Assembly: GCF_907177275.1 (NCBI RefSeq)
Contig: NZ_CAJSLV010000114.1
Location: 186,001 to 250,000, forward strand
DNA from: Actinacidiphila cocklensis
GTDB lineage: Bacteria; Actinomycetota; Actinomycetes; Streptomycetales; Streptomycetaceae
Direction: 5' to 3'
Length of the DNA stretch: 64,000 nucleotides
Made by a program: the position numbers and the translations under genes. This document shows, piece after piece, positions 9,201 through 16,988 of this stretch. Under the pieces are notes generated by a model. The model was not told the DNA's origin. It did no database searches and saw nothing but the letters and a program-made list of their open reading frames with translations. How positions within the stretch are numbered: position 1 is the stretch's first letter; every line of letters starts with the position of its first letter.

Positions 9201-9707
9201 AAGATTGACATCGGCGCGGCCGCGAAATGGACTCCGGAAGTCGAAGCGGCGCTCCGCGGTCACGCTTCCAGCGCTGAATCCGACTTCAGCTCTACAGGCC
9301 TGAGCCCCGCGCAGATCGGAGACGTGGAGAGGGGTCGAGCAGAGGCCGGGGACGGTGTCGAATCGGATTCTGACAAGGCTCCATGGTACGTTCGCTTCTA
9401 TCAGCATCAAGGTACTGTCATCGACGAGAATTTCAAGGTGCTCGCAAGGGCGGACACCCTCTTGGCGAAGAACGATGTCGCCATATCTCCGCGCGGGCTT
9501 CCAAAGGGCACAAAGATTCCAGATTTTTACGAGAAGAGTAAGAGCTGGTGGGGTGATGTGACGACAGAGAATGCTTGGCAGAAGCACCTCAATGACTACT
9601 CTCCCAATTTTGGTTCCGAGGCATTGGCGATCATCTACCAACCGATGACGTACAACGACTACGCGAGGAAGTTCCCAGAACAGATCGGAAAGGCTGACGA
9701 TGAGTGA
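6300..9707 (+). CDS. Large eCIS/polymorphic-toxin-like protein (transposon cargo)
   Basis: An 1135-residue protein with no signal peptide. The GTG start at 6300 follows GGGAG. Residues 1-40 are disordered. Residues 43-70 contain ALSRQTVQLLQGTAGNAAV, a motif known from actinobacterial proteins associated with contractile injection systems. An Ala/Lys-rich stretch (about 90-340) and a coiled-coil region (350-540) follow, then amphipathic and hydrophobic segments (about 545-830; for example LIPTVIIAGITWILSLLN). From about residue 840 the codon use becomes less GC-rich and a distinct C-terminal domain begins, ending with IPDFYEKSKSWWGDVTTENA. This modular plan (loading motif, scaffold, variable tip) and the overlapping next gene suggest a toxin; no activity is proven. 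A tape-measure-like role is the main alternative. Confidence 0.55.
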   Translation: MKATPEKSPDSDRPHQSPQDASPEQSSPAPDRAPAPVPQARALSRQTVQLLQGTAGNAAVARLVAQRYVAPVSPPPSQAPGMRRVNADVAAKKVALAHHQPAASESKSAQDAAVAPPDDREAQGKVANSARMDVAKPGAFDKAAFIKAVNDAIAAQAPKNLDEADKFSKSGKAEAIKGAVDGKVTAGKDASAHAISSTTNAPPDTSAAKAKQVTPMQADHPPGNPGAPNAADAAPQSQPAAVTDFSGGPKQTDQQMAAADVTDHQLATSNEPEFTGALKDKKTADAHSAAAPGKARAGEKQHIAEAKSGAAASGAQAMAHLTATRAAAGKAVDAGKGGAKSKDESRRAEATAALQKVFDATKKDVEGILSGLDKLVDQQFTAGEAKARAAFEADQKQRMNAYKSKRYGGWTGKLKWGKDKLLGMPKEANDLFQLSRQLYVTQMQGVISSIADTIGRELGKAKFRIATGRKQLTSEVNKLPADLRGYGQEAAKDFAGKFDGLESEVNDKSKQLVQDLATKYTKALKSVDDEIKKLQDANKGLVAKAVGAIAGVIKTIIELKNMLMGVLAKAATAIGKIIKDPIGFLNNLVHAVGAGLKLFLANIADHLKKGLVSWLLGTAVKAGLTLPASFDLKGIIQLITSLLGLTWANIRARITSKGVPDQAVTAAEKTVPIAEKLSKEGPAGAEKEIVAEVGDLKATILGKLTSYLIPTVIIAGITWILSLLNPASAFVRAVKAIIDIVTFVVTQGAQVLEFVNSVLDAVIAIANGGEAGVPKLVEGALAASIPTLLGLLASLLGIESLASKVKSVFHAVARPVNKVIDKIITFIAKKGKALWKKLKGKDPDSGKKSSARKPADGKNGKNSPSELKANFPMEGHGHSLRLGSDGLMMASALERRVEDKCRARRAQLQQQGAGSGPEYLALGRIISRNTRAMNLYEQMNRDGTNEKVKAAFAVVQQAITEYASQFGKIDIGAAAKWTPEVEAALRGHASSAESDFSSTGLSPAQIGDVERGRAEAGDGVESDSDKAPWYVRFYQHQGTVIDENFKVLARADTLLAKNDVAISPRGLPKGTKIPDFYEKSKSWWGDVTTENAWQKHLNDYSPNFGSEALAIIYQPMTYNDYARKFPEQIGKADDE

Positions 9708-10632
9708 CCGGCACCCTGGGCCCGGCGGAGTGGAAGCACTGTCGGTAGAGGTACTCGAGGCGCTGCGGCGAGGCACTGACCTGCATGGCCTGTCATCGCT
9801 CAACATTGCTGGGCGCCTCGACCTGAGAAATATTCGACTCGGGGGCGAAGAGAACGATCAAGGGGCGGGTATCGATGTGCTTCCTGGTGCGATCGTTTCG
9901 GACGTGGACTTTTCCGGAGCTGAAGCTCCGGGAGTCCGGCTAGTGGGAACCCGGGTGGTCAACTGCGTGTTCGAGAAGGCGAATCTCGATGGCCTGGAGG
10001 CTCGGGCGACCAATTTTGTCGGCTGCTCGTTCGCCGGGGCAAGCCTCCGTGGTGCACAGCTGAGCATTCCGCTGAATGATCGCTACAGCTTATATGAAGA
10101 TGTCGACTTTTCGCGCGCCATGCTCTACGGTGCGAGTTGTGTCGATGCTTCGTTTAAGCGATGTGTATTTTCCGGGGTCAAAATGGGGGCAATGAGTTTC
10201 CGAGGGTCCGACTTTTTGGACTGTTCATTCTCCGGGGCTCTGCGTAGGGTTGTATTCTCGGACGATTCTCTTACCGGGAGGGTGCTACCGGGCCCCGTCA
10301 TGCAGAACGTCGACTTTTCCGATGCAGTGCTGCGCGACGTCGAGTTCCGCGGTATTGATCTCAACGGTGTCTCCTTGCCCGAGGGCGATCCGCATATTGT
10401 AGTGAAGCATTATCGATGCGTCCTAGGAAGGATCTTGGACAGGCTTCCCGTATCTGGGCAGCCCTTCACTTACGGGTTGAGAGCGTACCTGGCTGCGGAG
10501 CTCGGTCACTCGCATCCTGCGAGAGGGCTAGGGATTTGGCACCGGGCTTCCCTAGGGAAGACTCCCGAGGAGCAGGAGTACGCCATTCGGCTGCTGCGCG
10601 CATGTGAGAGGGAATGCGAGGGTGATGGATAG
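9700..10632 (+). CDS. Pentapeptide-repeat protein, putative immunity partner
   Basis: A 310-residue protein that overlaps the toxin-like gene by 8 bases (ATGAGTGA), so translation is probably coupled. Residues about 55-220 contain repeated F/L-centred pentapeptides such as VDFSG, CVFEK, ANLDG, CSFAG, ASLRG and VDFSD, which build a right-handed beta-helix. The last 80 residues are helical and do not repeat. GC content is clearly lower than in the neighbouring chromosome. An overlapping downstream gene beside a toxin-like protein is the usual position of an immunity gene. It could also be a second effector subunit. It lacks the close Qnr spacing expected of a gyrase-protection protein. Confidence 0.6.
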   Translation: MSDRHPGPGGVEALSVEVLEALRRGTDLHGLSSLNIAGRLDLRNIRLGGEENDQGAGIDVLPGAIVSDVDFSGAEAPGVRLVGTRVVNCVFEKANLDGLEARATNFVGCSFAGASLRGAQLSIPLNDRYSLYEDVDFSRAMLYGASCVDASFKRCVFSGVKMGAMSFRGSDFLDCSFSGALRRVVFSDDSLTGRVLPGPVMQNVDFSDAVLRDVEFRGIDLNGVSLPEGDPHIVVKHYRCVLGRILDRLPVSGQPFTYGLRAYLAAELGHSHPARGLGIWHRASLGKTPEEQEYAIRLLRACERECEGDG

Positions 10633-10731
10633 TCGGTGCCGAGTGGTGAACGAATGGAGATTGCCGACCCAGATGGCAGATCTGATTAAAGCTCCGGTAA
10701 TCATGTGGTGTTACTGGTCAGGGCGGGCCGA

Positions 10732-11335
10732 TCAGGTCCAGTGGTGGGTGAAGGGTGTGTAGGAAACCTCTCGCGGGCTAGCAGCGATGCTGCGGTGCCC
10801 GGTGGCGGGAAGGGTGCTGATCGCGAAGTTGCGCAGCGTGGCCATGTTCTCAGGTCCGCGGCCGGTTCGGATCTTTGAAGCGTCCTCGCCGAACGTGGTG
10901 GCTCAGACGTGGTGCACGGCATCGATGCCTCAAGTGTGAGCGAGCGAGTTAGCCGATAGCCTGCGGTGATGCAGCCCGGACTGGCAGGTCGGTGATGATG
11001 TAGGCGGTCTTGAAGGTGAACTTGCTGGTCTTGAGGTTGGTGTGCGGTGCCGGAGGATCTTCGCAGCCTGTGCCACGTGCGGGAAGTCCAGGTCAGGGTC
11101 GGTGACAGTGAGGGTGCGAACCGAGCGGGTCTCGCGCCGTCCGTGCCCGACCTGTCGTTCGCAGCACCGCGCGATCGCCTCCTTCCAGGGCGAGCAACGC
11201 GGTGCATCGTGCAGCGACGACTGGTTCCGCTTGACCACGAGCACATAGTGCGCCTCCTTAACGTCCACCAGCCACCTCGCGTGGCCGCACGCTATGAGGT
11301 CCGACGTCCGCCAACACACCGCACCGGTACGGGTC
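10732..11335 (-). pseudogene. Remnant of an ISAs1-family transposase
   Basis: Minus-strand reading gives ISAs1-type segments HARWLVDVKEAHYVLVVKRN, then VTDPDLDFPHVAQAAKIL, and after a frame change FTFKTAYIITDLPVRAASP and MATLRNFAIS. The N-terminal half is missing where the IS3 copy begins, and frameshifts break the rest. It is a dead insertion-sequence fragment inside the transposon cargo region. Confidence 0.7.
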
Positions 11336-11404
11336 TGAGGTTCCCCCGAGATGCGGGGAGAGGTGACAGCAGGTCAGATGGGACTCATGAGAGGAGCCCA
11401 TACG

Positions 11405-11713
11405 ATGCCTGCCCCGAGGAAATACCCGTTGGAGTTGCGCGAACGTGCGGTACGCATGTATCGCGCCTCCGAGCCGAAGCCCGTGATCCGCCGGATGGCT
11501 GAAGAACTCGGCGTGCATCATGAGGCCCTGCGCAACTGGATCCGCCAGGCCGAGGCCGACGCCGGCGAGCGGGACGACCTGCTCACCACCGAGGAGAAGG
11601 AGGAGCTTGCCCAGCTGCGGCGCGAGGTGCGCGAGCTGCGGCGGGCGAACGAGGTCCTCCGAACGGCCTCGGCTTTTTTCGCGGCGCAGCTCGACCCGAC
11701 CCGGCCCAGGTGA
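11405..11713 (+). CDS. IS3-family OrfA (HTH protein)
   Basis: A 102-residue OrfA: helix-turn-helix segment YPLELRERAVRMYRASEP and MAEELGVHHEALRNWIRQAE, then a leucine-zipper-like coil EEKEELAQLRREVRELRRAN. It binds the IS ends and normally acts together with OrfB. ATG at 11405 follows AGAGGAG. The stop overlaps the GTG of orfB (GTGA). It appears intact although its partner is broken. Confidence 0.85.
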   Translation: MPAPRKYPLELRERAVRMYRASEPKPVIRRMAEELGVHHEALRNWIRQAEADAGERDDLLTTEEKEELAQLRREVRELRRANEVLRTASAFFAAQLDPTRPR

Positions 11714-12247
11714 CGGCGCTCGTCGACGAGCATCCGCACCTGGGGGTCGAGCCCGTACTCCGGGAGCTGAACATCCCCTCGTCCACCTACTACCGATGGC
11801 GCCAGGCCGAGAAGGAGCCTTGTGAACGGCGCCGTCAGGACGCCGAGCTGACCGGGCGGATCCGGCAGGTCCACGAGGAATCCGGCGGCATCTACGGCTC
11901 GCCCCGAGTCCATGCCGTCCTCACCCGCAGTGGAGTGCACGTCGGCCGCAAACGGGTCGAACGGCTCATGCGCGAGGCCGGTCTCGTCGGTATCAACCCC
12001 CGCCGGAGCAAAAGCTTCACCCGCCGCGATCCGGCTGCCGACCTTGCCCCGCGGCCGCATCTTCGCGACCAGGGCCGAGGCCAACCTGGCGCTCTTCGAG
12101 TACATCGACGGCTTCTACAACAGCCGACGCATCCAGAAACGCCTCGGCTACCTCAGCCCCATCGAGTTCGAGGAGAAGCACTACGCTGACCAGGCAGCGG
12201 CCGAACCGGTGAACCTGAAACCACGTCAACCCGCCCTGACCAGCTAG
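11710..12247 (+). pseudogene. IS3-family OrfB with catalytic core deleted
   Basis: The first 110 codons are normal OrfB (ELNIPSSTYYRWRQAEKE, SGGIYGSPRVHAVLTRSGVH, then SFTRRDPAADLAP). The sequence then jumps to the extreme C-terminal part in another frame (IFATRAEANLALFEYIDG and RRIQKRLGYLSPIEFEEKHY). More than 100 codons carrying the first two catalytic aspartates are gone, and the join is out of frame. The result is a non-functional transposase. Confidence 0.85.
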
Positions 12248-12275
12248 TCAGCCACTCCCGCACAGCGGGGGAGCC

Positions 12276-12926
12276 TCATTGCTGGGCTTTCAGCGCAGGA
12301 TGCCTGGCGGGCAACTGGAGGGTTCGGGTCTGGGTGAGGTCGAAGCCGCAGCCTCCCGTCGGCGGTCCGTCGGGGTGTGCGCGGAGGTTGCCGCAGATGC
12401 TGGGCGGGGGCACGGCTTTCCCGGAGCGGGGCCGCTCGCGCTGGACCTGGTCGCAGTTGGGGCAGTTGTCGGCGAGCAGGCGGTGGTGGAGGGTGCAGGC
12501 GAAGGCCCATCCCAGCCGCCAGGCCAGCTGCCACCTTCCTCCGCTGGTGGTGAGGCAGTCGGGGCAGAACCGTGATCCGCGGCCTCTGCCCCACAGCACA
12601 CGGCGGTTGACGTGCCGGCGTTCCAGGTCGATGCTCAGGGCACGCTGGTCGTAGAAGGCCAGGGTCATCGCGGTGATCACTGCTGGGGCGACGCCGGTGG
12701 CGTGTGCGATGGCGGCGGTCTCGTGGTCGCGCAGTGCGATCGTCCAGTCCGGCGGGATGTCCCGCAGGTGGTTCCCGGACCGGCCTCTGCTCGGAAAGCC
12801 GAAGTGGGACAGGACACCGCCGAGTGGGGTGTTCATGCGCCGTGCAAGGGCCTCCAGCCAGGAGTCCAGTGCCTCGCCGGGTATGGGGGTCAGCCGGAGC
12901 GGGAGCGTTCGTGGTACGGCTGTCAT
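12276..12926 (-). CDS. tniQ: TniQ/TnsD-family target selector, C-terminally truncated
   Basis: A 216-residue TniQ start: LPLRLTPIPGEALDSWLEAL, LAFYDQRALSIDLERR and a zinc-finger set C121-x2-C124, C144-x2-H147 and C155-x2-C158. TniQ proteins choose the target site and bridge DNA to TnsC. ATG at 12926 overlaps the TnsC stop (ATGA). The TGA stop at 12276-12278 is supplied by the terminal repeat of the IS3 copy, so the original C terminus is lost; family members are usually much longer. This probably cripples targeting, though a short TniQ-domain protein retaining some function cannot be excluded. Confidence 0.75.
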   Translation of the reverse strand: MTAVPRTLPLRLTPIPGEALDSWLEALARRMNTPLGGVLSHFGFPSRGRSGNHLRDIPPDWTIALRDHETAAIAHATGVAPAVITAMTLAFYDQRALSIDLERRHVNRRVLWGRGRGSRFCPDCLTTSGGRWQLAWRLGWAFACTLHHRLLADNCPNCDQVQRERPRSGKAVPPPSICGNLRAHPDGPPTGGCGFDLTQTRTLQLPARHPALKAQQ

Positions 12927-14035
12927 GCCATCCGCTTGCGAGGCTTGCTGGTCAACCGTCGCCGTTCCAGGGCGGCTTCGAGTTCTTTGCGGGCTTGCTC
13001 GGAGGCTTCGTCGTTCTTCACGCCGTCCAGCAGGTCTCGGCTGAGGACTTCCTCGCCGCTGCGTACGGCCCGCTGGCTGCCGCGGTTGATCAGGGTCATC
13101 AGTGAGCCGATGTGGCCGGTGCTGCGGGCGAAGAGGTAGTCCGACAGGTCTTCGGCGAGCATGCCGGGGTATTTGTCGGCCAGGACCACGCGCTGTTCGA
13201 GGGCCAGCAGCATCTGCCGCCATTCCTGGCGGCCTTTTTCCTTCTCGATCGTAAAGGGACGCATGCCCAGCCGAGTCGTGCGGCGCCTGGTCTGGGCCAG
13301 GACCGCGTCGCCCTTGCTACCGCCCTCGCTGAACAGCCCCTTGCCAGCGAGTCCCACGCCGATCATCAGCAGCGTCACCGGGAACTCGTTGGCAATCCAC
13401 TTCAGATGGTTGCTCACCTCGACGCCGTTCTTGTTGCGCCACCGGAGAAAGTGCAGATCATCAAGAGCAAGCAGCCGGACTTCGCAGGACAGGACACAGT
13501 CCAAGGCGCGTTGGCCGAGTTGGGCGGTGGTCCCGCGGTGGCGACCGGGGTGGCCGAAGAACTCCAGCATGGCCCGGTTCAGGTCCTTCATGCCGGTGTT
13601 GCCGGTCAACCCAACCCGGCAGACCGGTAACCGCTCGTGACCCTGATCGGTGAACTCGCCTTTCTCGGCGATCTCTCTGCGGTGGAACTCCCGAGCCAAC
13701 GCCAGTACCGACGTGGTTTTGCCCAGGCCAGGGAAGGCATCGACCGCGACTGCGCCCTTGGCCTTGTCGCCGTCCTGCAGGTTGCTGTCGACGATGTCCC
13801 ACAAGTCCTCATGCAACTCGGACAACTGCGGGGTCTTAAGCGGACCGAGATTGGCGTGCCACTCCCGCCGTAGCCGGTCGTGCTCAGCCCTCGCACCCCC
13901 GCCGAGGGCGGCCAGTTGGGCCCGAGTCATCGGTTCGGGCTGGATGCGGCGCGGTCCATCCGCGAACGCCTTGAAGTCCTCCTTCCGCGACAGCGCCAGA
14001 TTCGCGGGCTGCGGCGGACTGGCCATGGTGGTCAC
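12923..14035 (-). CDS. tnsC: TnsC-like AAA+ ATPase
   Basis: A 370-residue AAA+ ATPase of the TnsC/TniB class, which couples target choice to the transposase. Walker A is FPGLGKTT (residues 101-108) and Walker B LLALDDLHFL (D192/D193). The sensor region RRRTTRLGMRPFTIEKE and a basic tail RRRLTSKPRKRM follow. The GTG start at 14035 overlaps the TnsB stop (GTGA) and the stop overlaps the tniQ ATG, so the operon is translationally coupled. All nucleotide-binding motifs look intact. Confidence 0.85.
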   Translation of the reverse strand: MTTMASPPQPANLALSRKEDFKAFADGPRRIQPEPMTRAQLAALGGGARAEHDRLRREWHANLGPLKTPQLSELHEDLWDIVDSNLQDGDKAKGAVAVDAFPGLGKTTSVLALAREFHRREIAEKGEFTDQGHERLPVCRVGLTGNTGMKDLNRAMLEFFGHPGRHRGTTAQLGQRALDCVLSCEVRLLALDDLHFLRWRNKNGVEVSNHLKWIANEFPVTLLMIGVGLAGKGLFSEGGSKGDAVLAQTRRRTTRLGMRPFTIEKEKGRQEWRQMLLALEQRVVLADKYPGMLAEDLSDYLFARSTGHIGSLMTLINRGSQRAVRSGEEVLSRDLLDGVKNDEASEQARKELEAALERRRLTSKPRKRMA

Positions 14036-16170
14036 ACGTCCTCCAGAGCATCCGCGTAGAAGTCGTCCTCGTCCGCGAGGTCTTCCAGGTCGGCGTCGTC
14101 GTCATCACCGGTCTCCAGCGCCCCGGGCAGTTCAGGCTCCTCGGGCTCGGGGTTCGGCTGCTGTGTGCCGAGAGCCTTGCGGACCGAGGGAAGGGACACG
14201 ACCACTTCTTCGTCAGTCTCGGGCAGTTCGATGGCCGCCTGCTCGCGGGAAAGCCGCAAGGCCATGCGCCGCTCGGCCAGTGTCGTGCCCAACCCGAGAT
14301 TCCAGCGCTCCAGCAGGTCGGCAACCGCGAGTCGGTCGTCGGGATAGCGGTACTTCGAGGAGGCCAGCTTCCTCGCAAAGGCCAGGGCGTCCTCGCTCAG
14401 CGGCATACGGACCGATGGTGCGTGCTCCCACACCAGGGAGTGCCAGCGCCGGCTGTCAGGGTCCCGGAAGTAGATACGGGTGATGTCATCGGGGTCGGTC
14501 TGGAACGGCCAGCCGTTCTTCACCGGGGCGTCGTAGGGGCTCTTGGTGGTGCGGTAGGCGTTGAGGGCGGGCCCGTTGTATCGGCGGCGGTCGATCTCGA
14601 CACCGTAGTGCTGGATCGTGCGCCACTTCGTCCGCAGGAACTCGAAGGCAAGGTCGGGGTCCCGCGGTGCTTCGATGTAGCCGGACCTGGCCACACCGTG
14701 CTCGAACATCTTCGCCGGAGACATCCGCAGACCCGGCAGACCCGGATCGACCAGACCCGCGTGCGGCCTGTGGTGATACACCACCGCCGTCCACTCCTGG
14801 ATGATCGCCTCCAGCTCATCCAGGAAGAAGAAGGCGTCGTCCTCCGGCCGCTCACCCCGCGAGTGGATGTCAGGGCCCTTGTAACCGGGCAGGGCCTGCA
14901 GCAGGTCCTCGCGCAGGGTGCGGAAGAAGCGCTCGACCGGGCCCTTGTCACGGCCTGTCCGCAGCCGCGCGGGCTGGATCGGTATGCCCATCCGGCGGCA
15001 GACGCTGGTCAGATGCTCCGAGACGTAGACCTTGCCGTGATCGACCACCAGCGTCTCCGGCACCAAAGGCGGGGACGCCAGCCCCGGCCCTTCGGCCGCA
15101 TCCACGTCTACCAGCACCGTCCGCGGGATGCCGTGCTCGGGCCAGACCGCGTGCCGCGGCCAGTCCCGCCCCGCCGGGCGAGGCCGGAAGGACTGGTAGA
15201 GCACCGCACTGACATCGGCCGCCTTCGTCGACACCGGCGTGACCCGGATCCCGGTAATGCAGCGGGTGTACCAGTCCATCCCGACCGAAAGCTCGGCCTG
15301 CACCCACTTGAGCGTCAGCGGATCGAACGCGAAGACATCCAGGCGGGTGGAGTCCATCACCAAGTACTCGCCCGGCCTCGTCGGCCGCAGCTTGCCGTAT
15401 GGACCCTCCGGCCGACCCGCGATATCCCGGTTGCGCTTCGTACTCAGGCGGAACAGCGGATGGCGTCGCTCTAGTTCCTCCAGCAGCCGAAACGCCGTCG
15501 CCCGACTCGGCTGCGGCACCACACCCTCGCCAAACCGCGCGATCACCCGGGCCCGGGTCCGTTCGATCACCAACGTCCGCGAGGGTCTCGACTGGTCGGC
15601 GTGCTCGACCATCACCTCCACCGCAGTCTCCACCCAGCGCTCATCCACCGCGGACGCCGACTTCCCCCGAGTCTCCTTCGCGGGAACAAGCGCGGCCTCA
15701 CCACCCGAACGGAACTGCGCGGCCCATCGGCTCACAGAACGGTGGCCGACGCCCAACTCCGCAGCTTTCGCCGCATAGCGTGCTTCCAGAGGCCGCGCCG
15801 GAGAGTACTCGGGGCGCGGCTCCCCCTCTTGAGCAAGCTCCGCAGTCCCGGAACGAAAACCCGTCAGGACCTCTCGAACATGAGCAGCCCGCTCCAGGAG
15901 CGTTGCCCGTTCAGCTTCCGTGAGCTGCCCCAGGACCACCGACGCAATCTCCTCGGCATCATCCCCAGCTGGACCCGCCTCACCTGGAACGATGACTGCG
16001 CGGTCCGAGAACAGCAGTTCTCTCAAGGACAGCCGCAACAGCTGCCCCCGGGCATCCTTCAGGACCACTTCGTTGCCAGCGGTGGTCGACGCCATCTCAA
16101 CAACTTCGACGGTCTCCCCGTCGTAGCGGAAACGGGCACCGACTCCGACGCGTGCACCGGCCCCGCTCAT
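14032..16170 (-). CDS. tnsB: TnsB-like DDE transposase
   Basis: A 712-residue retroviral-integrase-type transposase (Mu/TnsB class). An N-terminal winged-helix region (HRSVSRWAAQFRSGG about residue 143) is followed by the catalytic core: D273 in EYLVMDSTRLDVF, D377 in LVVDHGKVYVS and E413 in DKGPVERFFRTLR. A beta-barrel domain and an acidic C-terminal tail (probably the TnsC contact) complete it. ATG at 16170 was chosen because it overlaps the TnsA stop as ATGA; the 41 residues upstream are low-complexity. It cuts 3' ends of the element and joins them to target DNA. All three acidic residues are present. Confidence 0.9.
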   Translation of the reverse strand: MSGAGARVGVGARFRYDGETVEVVEMASTTAGNEVVLKDARGQLLRLSLRELLFSDRAVIVPGEAGPAGDDAEEIASVVLGQLTEAERATLLERAAHVREVLTGFRSGTAELAQEGEPRPEYSPARPLEARYAAKAAELGVGHRSVSRWAAQFRSGGEAALVPAKETRGKSASAVDERWVETAVEVMVEHADQSRPSRTLVIERTRARVIARFGEGVVPQPSRATAFRLLEELERRHPLFRLSTKRNRDIAGRPEGPYGKLRPTRPGEYLVMDSTRLDVFAFDPLTLKWVQAELSVGMDWYTRCITGIRVTPVSTKAADVSAVLYQSFRPRPAGRDWPRHAVWPEHGIPRTVLVDVDAAEGPGLASPPLVPETLVVDHGKVYVSEHLTSVCRRMGIPIQPARLRTGRDKGPVERFFRTLREDLLQALPGYKGPDIHSRGERPEDDAFFFLDELEAIIQEWTAVVYHHRPHAGLVDPGLPGLRMSPAKMFEHGVARSGYIEAPRDPDLAFEFLRTKWRTIQHYGVEIDRRRYNGPALNAYRTTKSPYDAPVKNGWPFQTDPDDITRIYFRDPDSRRWHSLVWEHAPSVRMPLSEDALAFARKLASSKYRYPDDRLAVADLLERWNLGLGTTLAERRMALRLSREQAAIELPETDEEVVVSLPSVRKALGTQQPNPEPEEPELPGALETGDDDDADLEDLADEDDFYADALEDV

Positions 16171-16874
16171 GCCGCGATCCTCAGCACGCTCGACGAGCTG
16201 AGCGGACGCTTCAGATCCACAGCCAAATGGCACTTCCAGAGCAGGTGACAAACGGCTGCCCGGACTTCCGGCTCCAGACGATCCGGAATGCACGCAGAGA
16301 GCTCACCCAGTGGAACCCCGTCGAGGCCAGCGCAGCTGACCTCCTCCAGAAGCTCAGCGTCGAAGAGCCAGCCCCGGCGATAGCCCGCCAGGAAACGGAT
16401 GTTCTCCAGTTCCACCGGGGGCGGCTCGCTCCAGATCTCGAACCTCCACCCCCGCGACTCCACCGCCTGCCGCACCCAGTCGAAAGTGAAAGCCACCTCA
16501 GCCTTGGTCACCCGGCGCAGCGGCTTGACATCGACCACCACCGGCCCCTGGTCCGTGACCAGCAGGAAGTCGGGGACGTGCTTGCGAACCTTCCCATCCA
16601 CCGTGGCCTTCATCAAAAACGGCTGAGCCACAATATGCCGCACAGAAGAGTCGAAATCCGCGAAGAGCAACCGAGCCAGCTCAAGCCTCGACTCATAGAT
16701 CACGTGGTCATGCGTCGTCGCCGACCAGTACGTGCCCGAGTAGTGCGGCTGTCCCTTGTACCAGCGGAACGTCCGCCACGGGACCGCTGTCCGCAACAGA
16801 TCGGCCGACGCGTCAGTCCATGCCCGCTCATCAGCGACATCACTGTTCCGTCGACGGAAACTGACCGTCACCAT
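16167..16874 (-). CDS. tnsA: TnsA-like heteromeric transposase endonuclease subunit
   Basis: A 235-residue restriction-enzyme-fold nuclease. The active site is E61 (IYESRLELARLL), D102 (HVPDFLLV) and D115-x-K117 (VVVDVKPLRR), matching the TnsA E-D-(Q/D)xK pattern. TnsA cuts the 5' strands so that the element leaves by cut-and-paste; its presence argues against replicative movement. ATG at 16874. It opens the tnsA-B-C-tniQ operon, reading away from the right end. Confidence 0.85.
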   Translation of the reverse strand: MVTVSFRRRNSDVADERAWTDASADLLRTAVPWRTFRWYKGQPHYSGTYWSATTHDHVIYESRLELARLLFADFDSSVRHIVAQPFLMKATVDGKVRKHVPDFLLVTDQGPVVVDVKPLRRVTKAEVAFTFDWVRQAVESRGWRFEIWSEPPPVELENIRFLAGYRRGWLFDAELLEEVSCAGLDGVPLGELSACIPDRLEPEVRAAVCHLLWKCHLAVDLKRPLSSSSVLRIAA

Positions 16875-16988
16875 TACGCACCCCAGACCCCACAGGTAAC
16901 CGCTGTGGAACCAAGGTGCCAGTCACCCGCCCTGGGTGACCCGGACTACCGCCCGAGCCGCCCAAACGAGTGAAGTCCCTGAGCTGCG

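Larger units (their letters stand above)
11336..12278 (+). mobile_element. IS3-family insertion sequence, internally deleted
   Basis: The ends are imperfect inverted repeats of about 30 bp, both beginning TGAGG(T/C)TCCCCCG (left 11336, right ending 12278). Inside are orfA and orfB. Part of orfB encoding the catalytic core is deleted, so the copy cannot transpose itself. No target duplication is seen: the left flank is ISAs1 sequence and the right flank is tniQ. This suggests an IS-mediated deletion joined unrelated DNA on its left side. Confidence 0.75.

Noticed and set aside
6300..9707. Prophage tail tape-measure protein
   Set aside because: Length and hydrophobic coiled segments fit, but there are no other phage genes, and the N-terminal LLQGTAGNAAV motif, the composition break and the overlapping partner fit a toxin-like cargo better.
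9700..10632. Qnr-type quinolone-resistance pentapeptide protein
   Set aside because: Repeats are irregular and interrupted, the C-terminal 80 residues are not repeats, and the gene overlaps a toxin-like gene.
10714..12243. Inverted 14-bp match CTGGTCAGGGCGGG (10714) and CCCGCCCTGACCAG (12230)
   Set aside because: One copy lies in the coding end of IS3 orfB and the other near the ISAs1 remnant; neither is at an element edge, so chance or a shared GC-rich word is likely.
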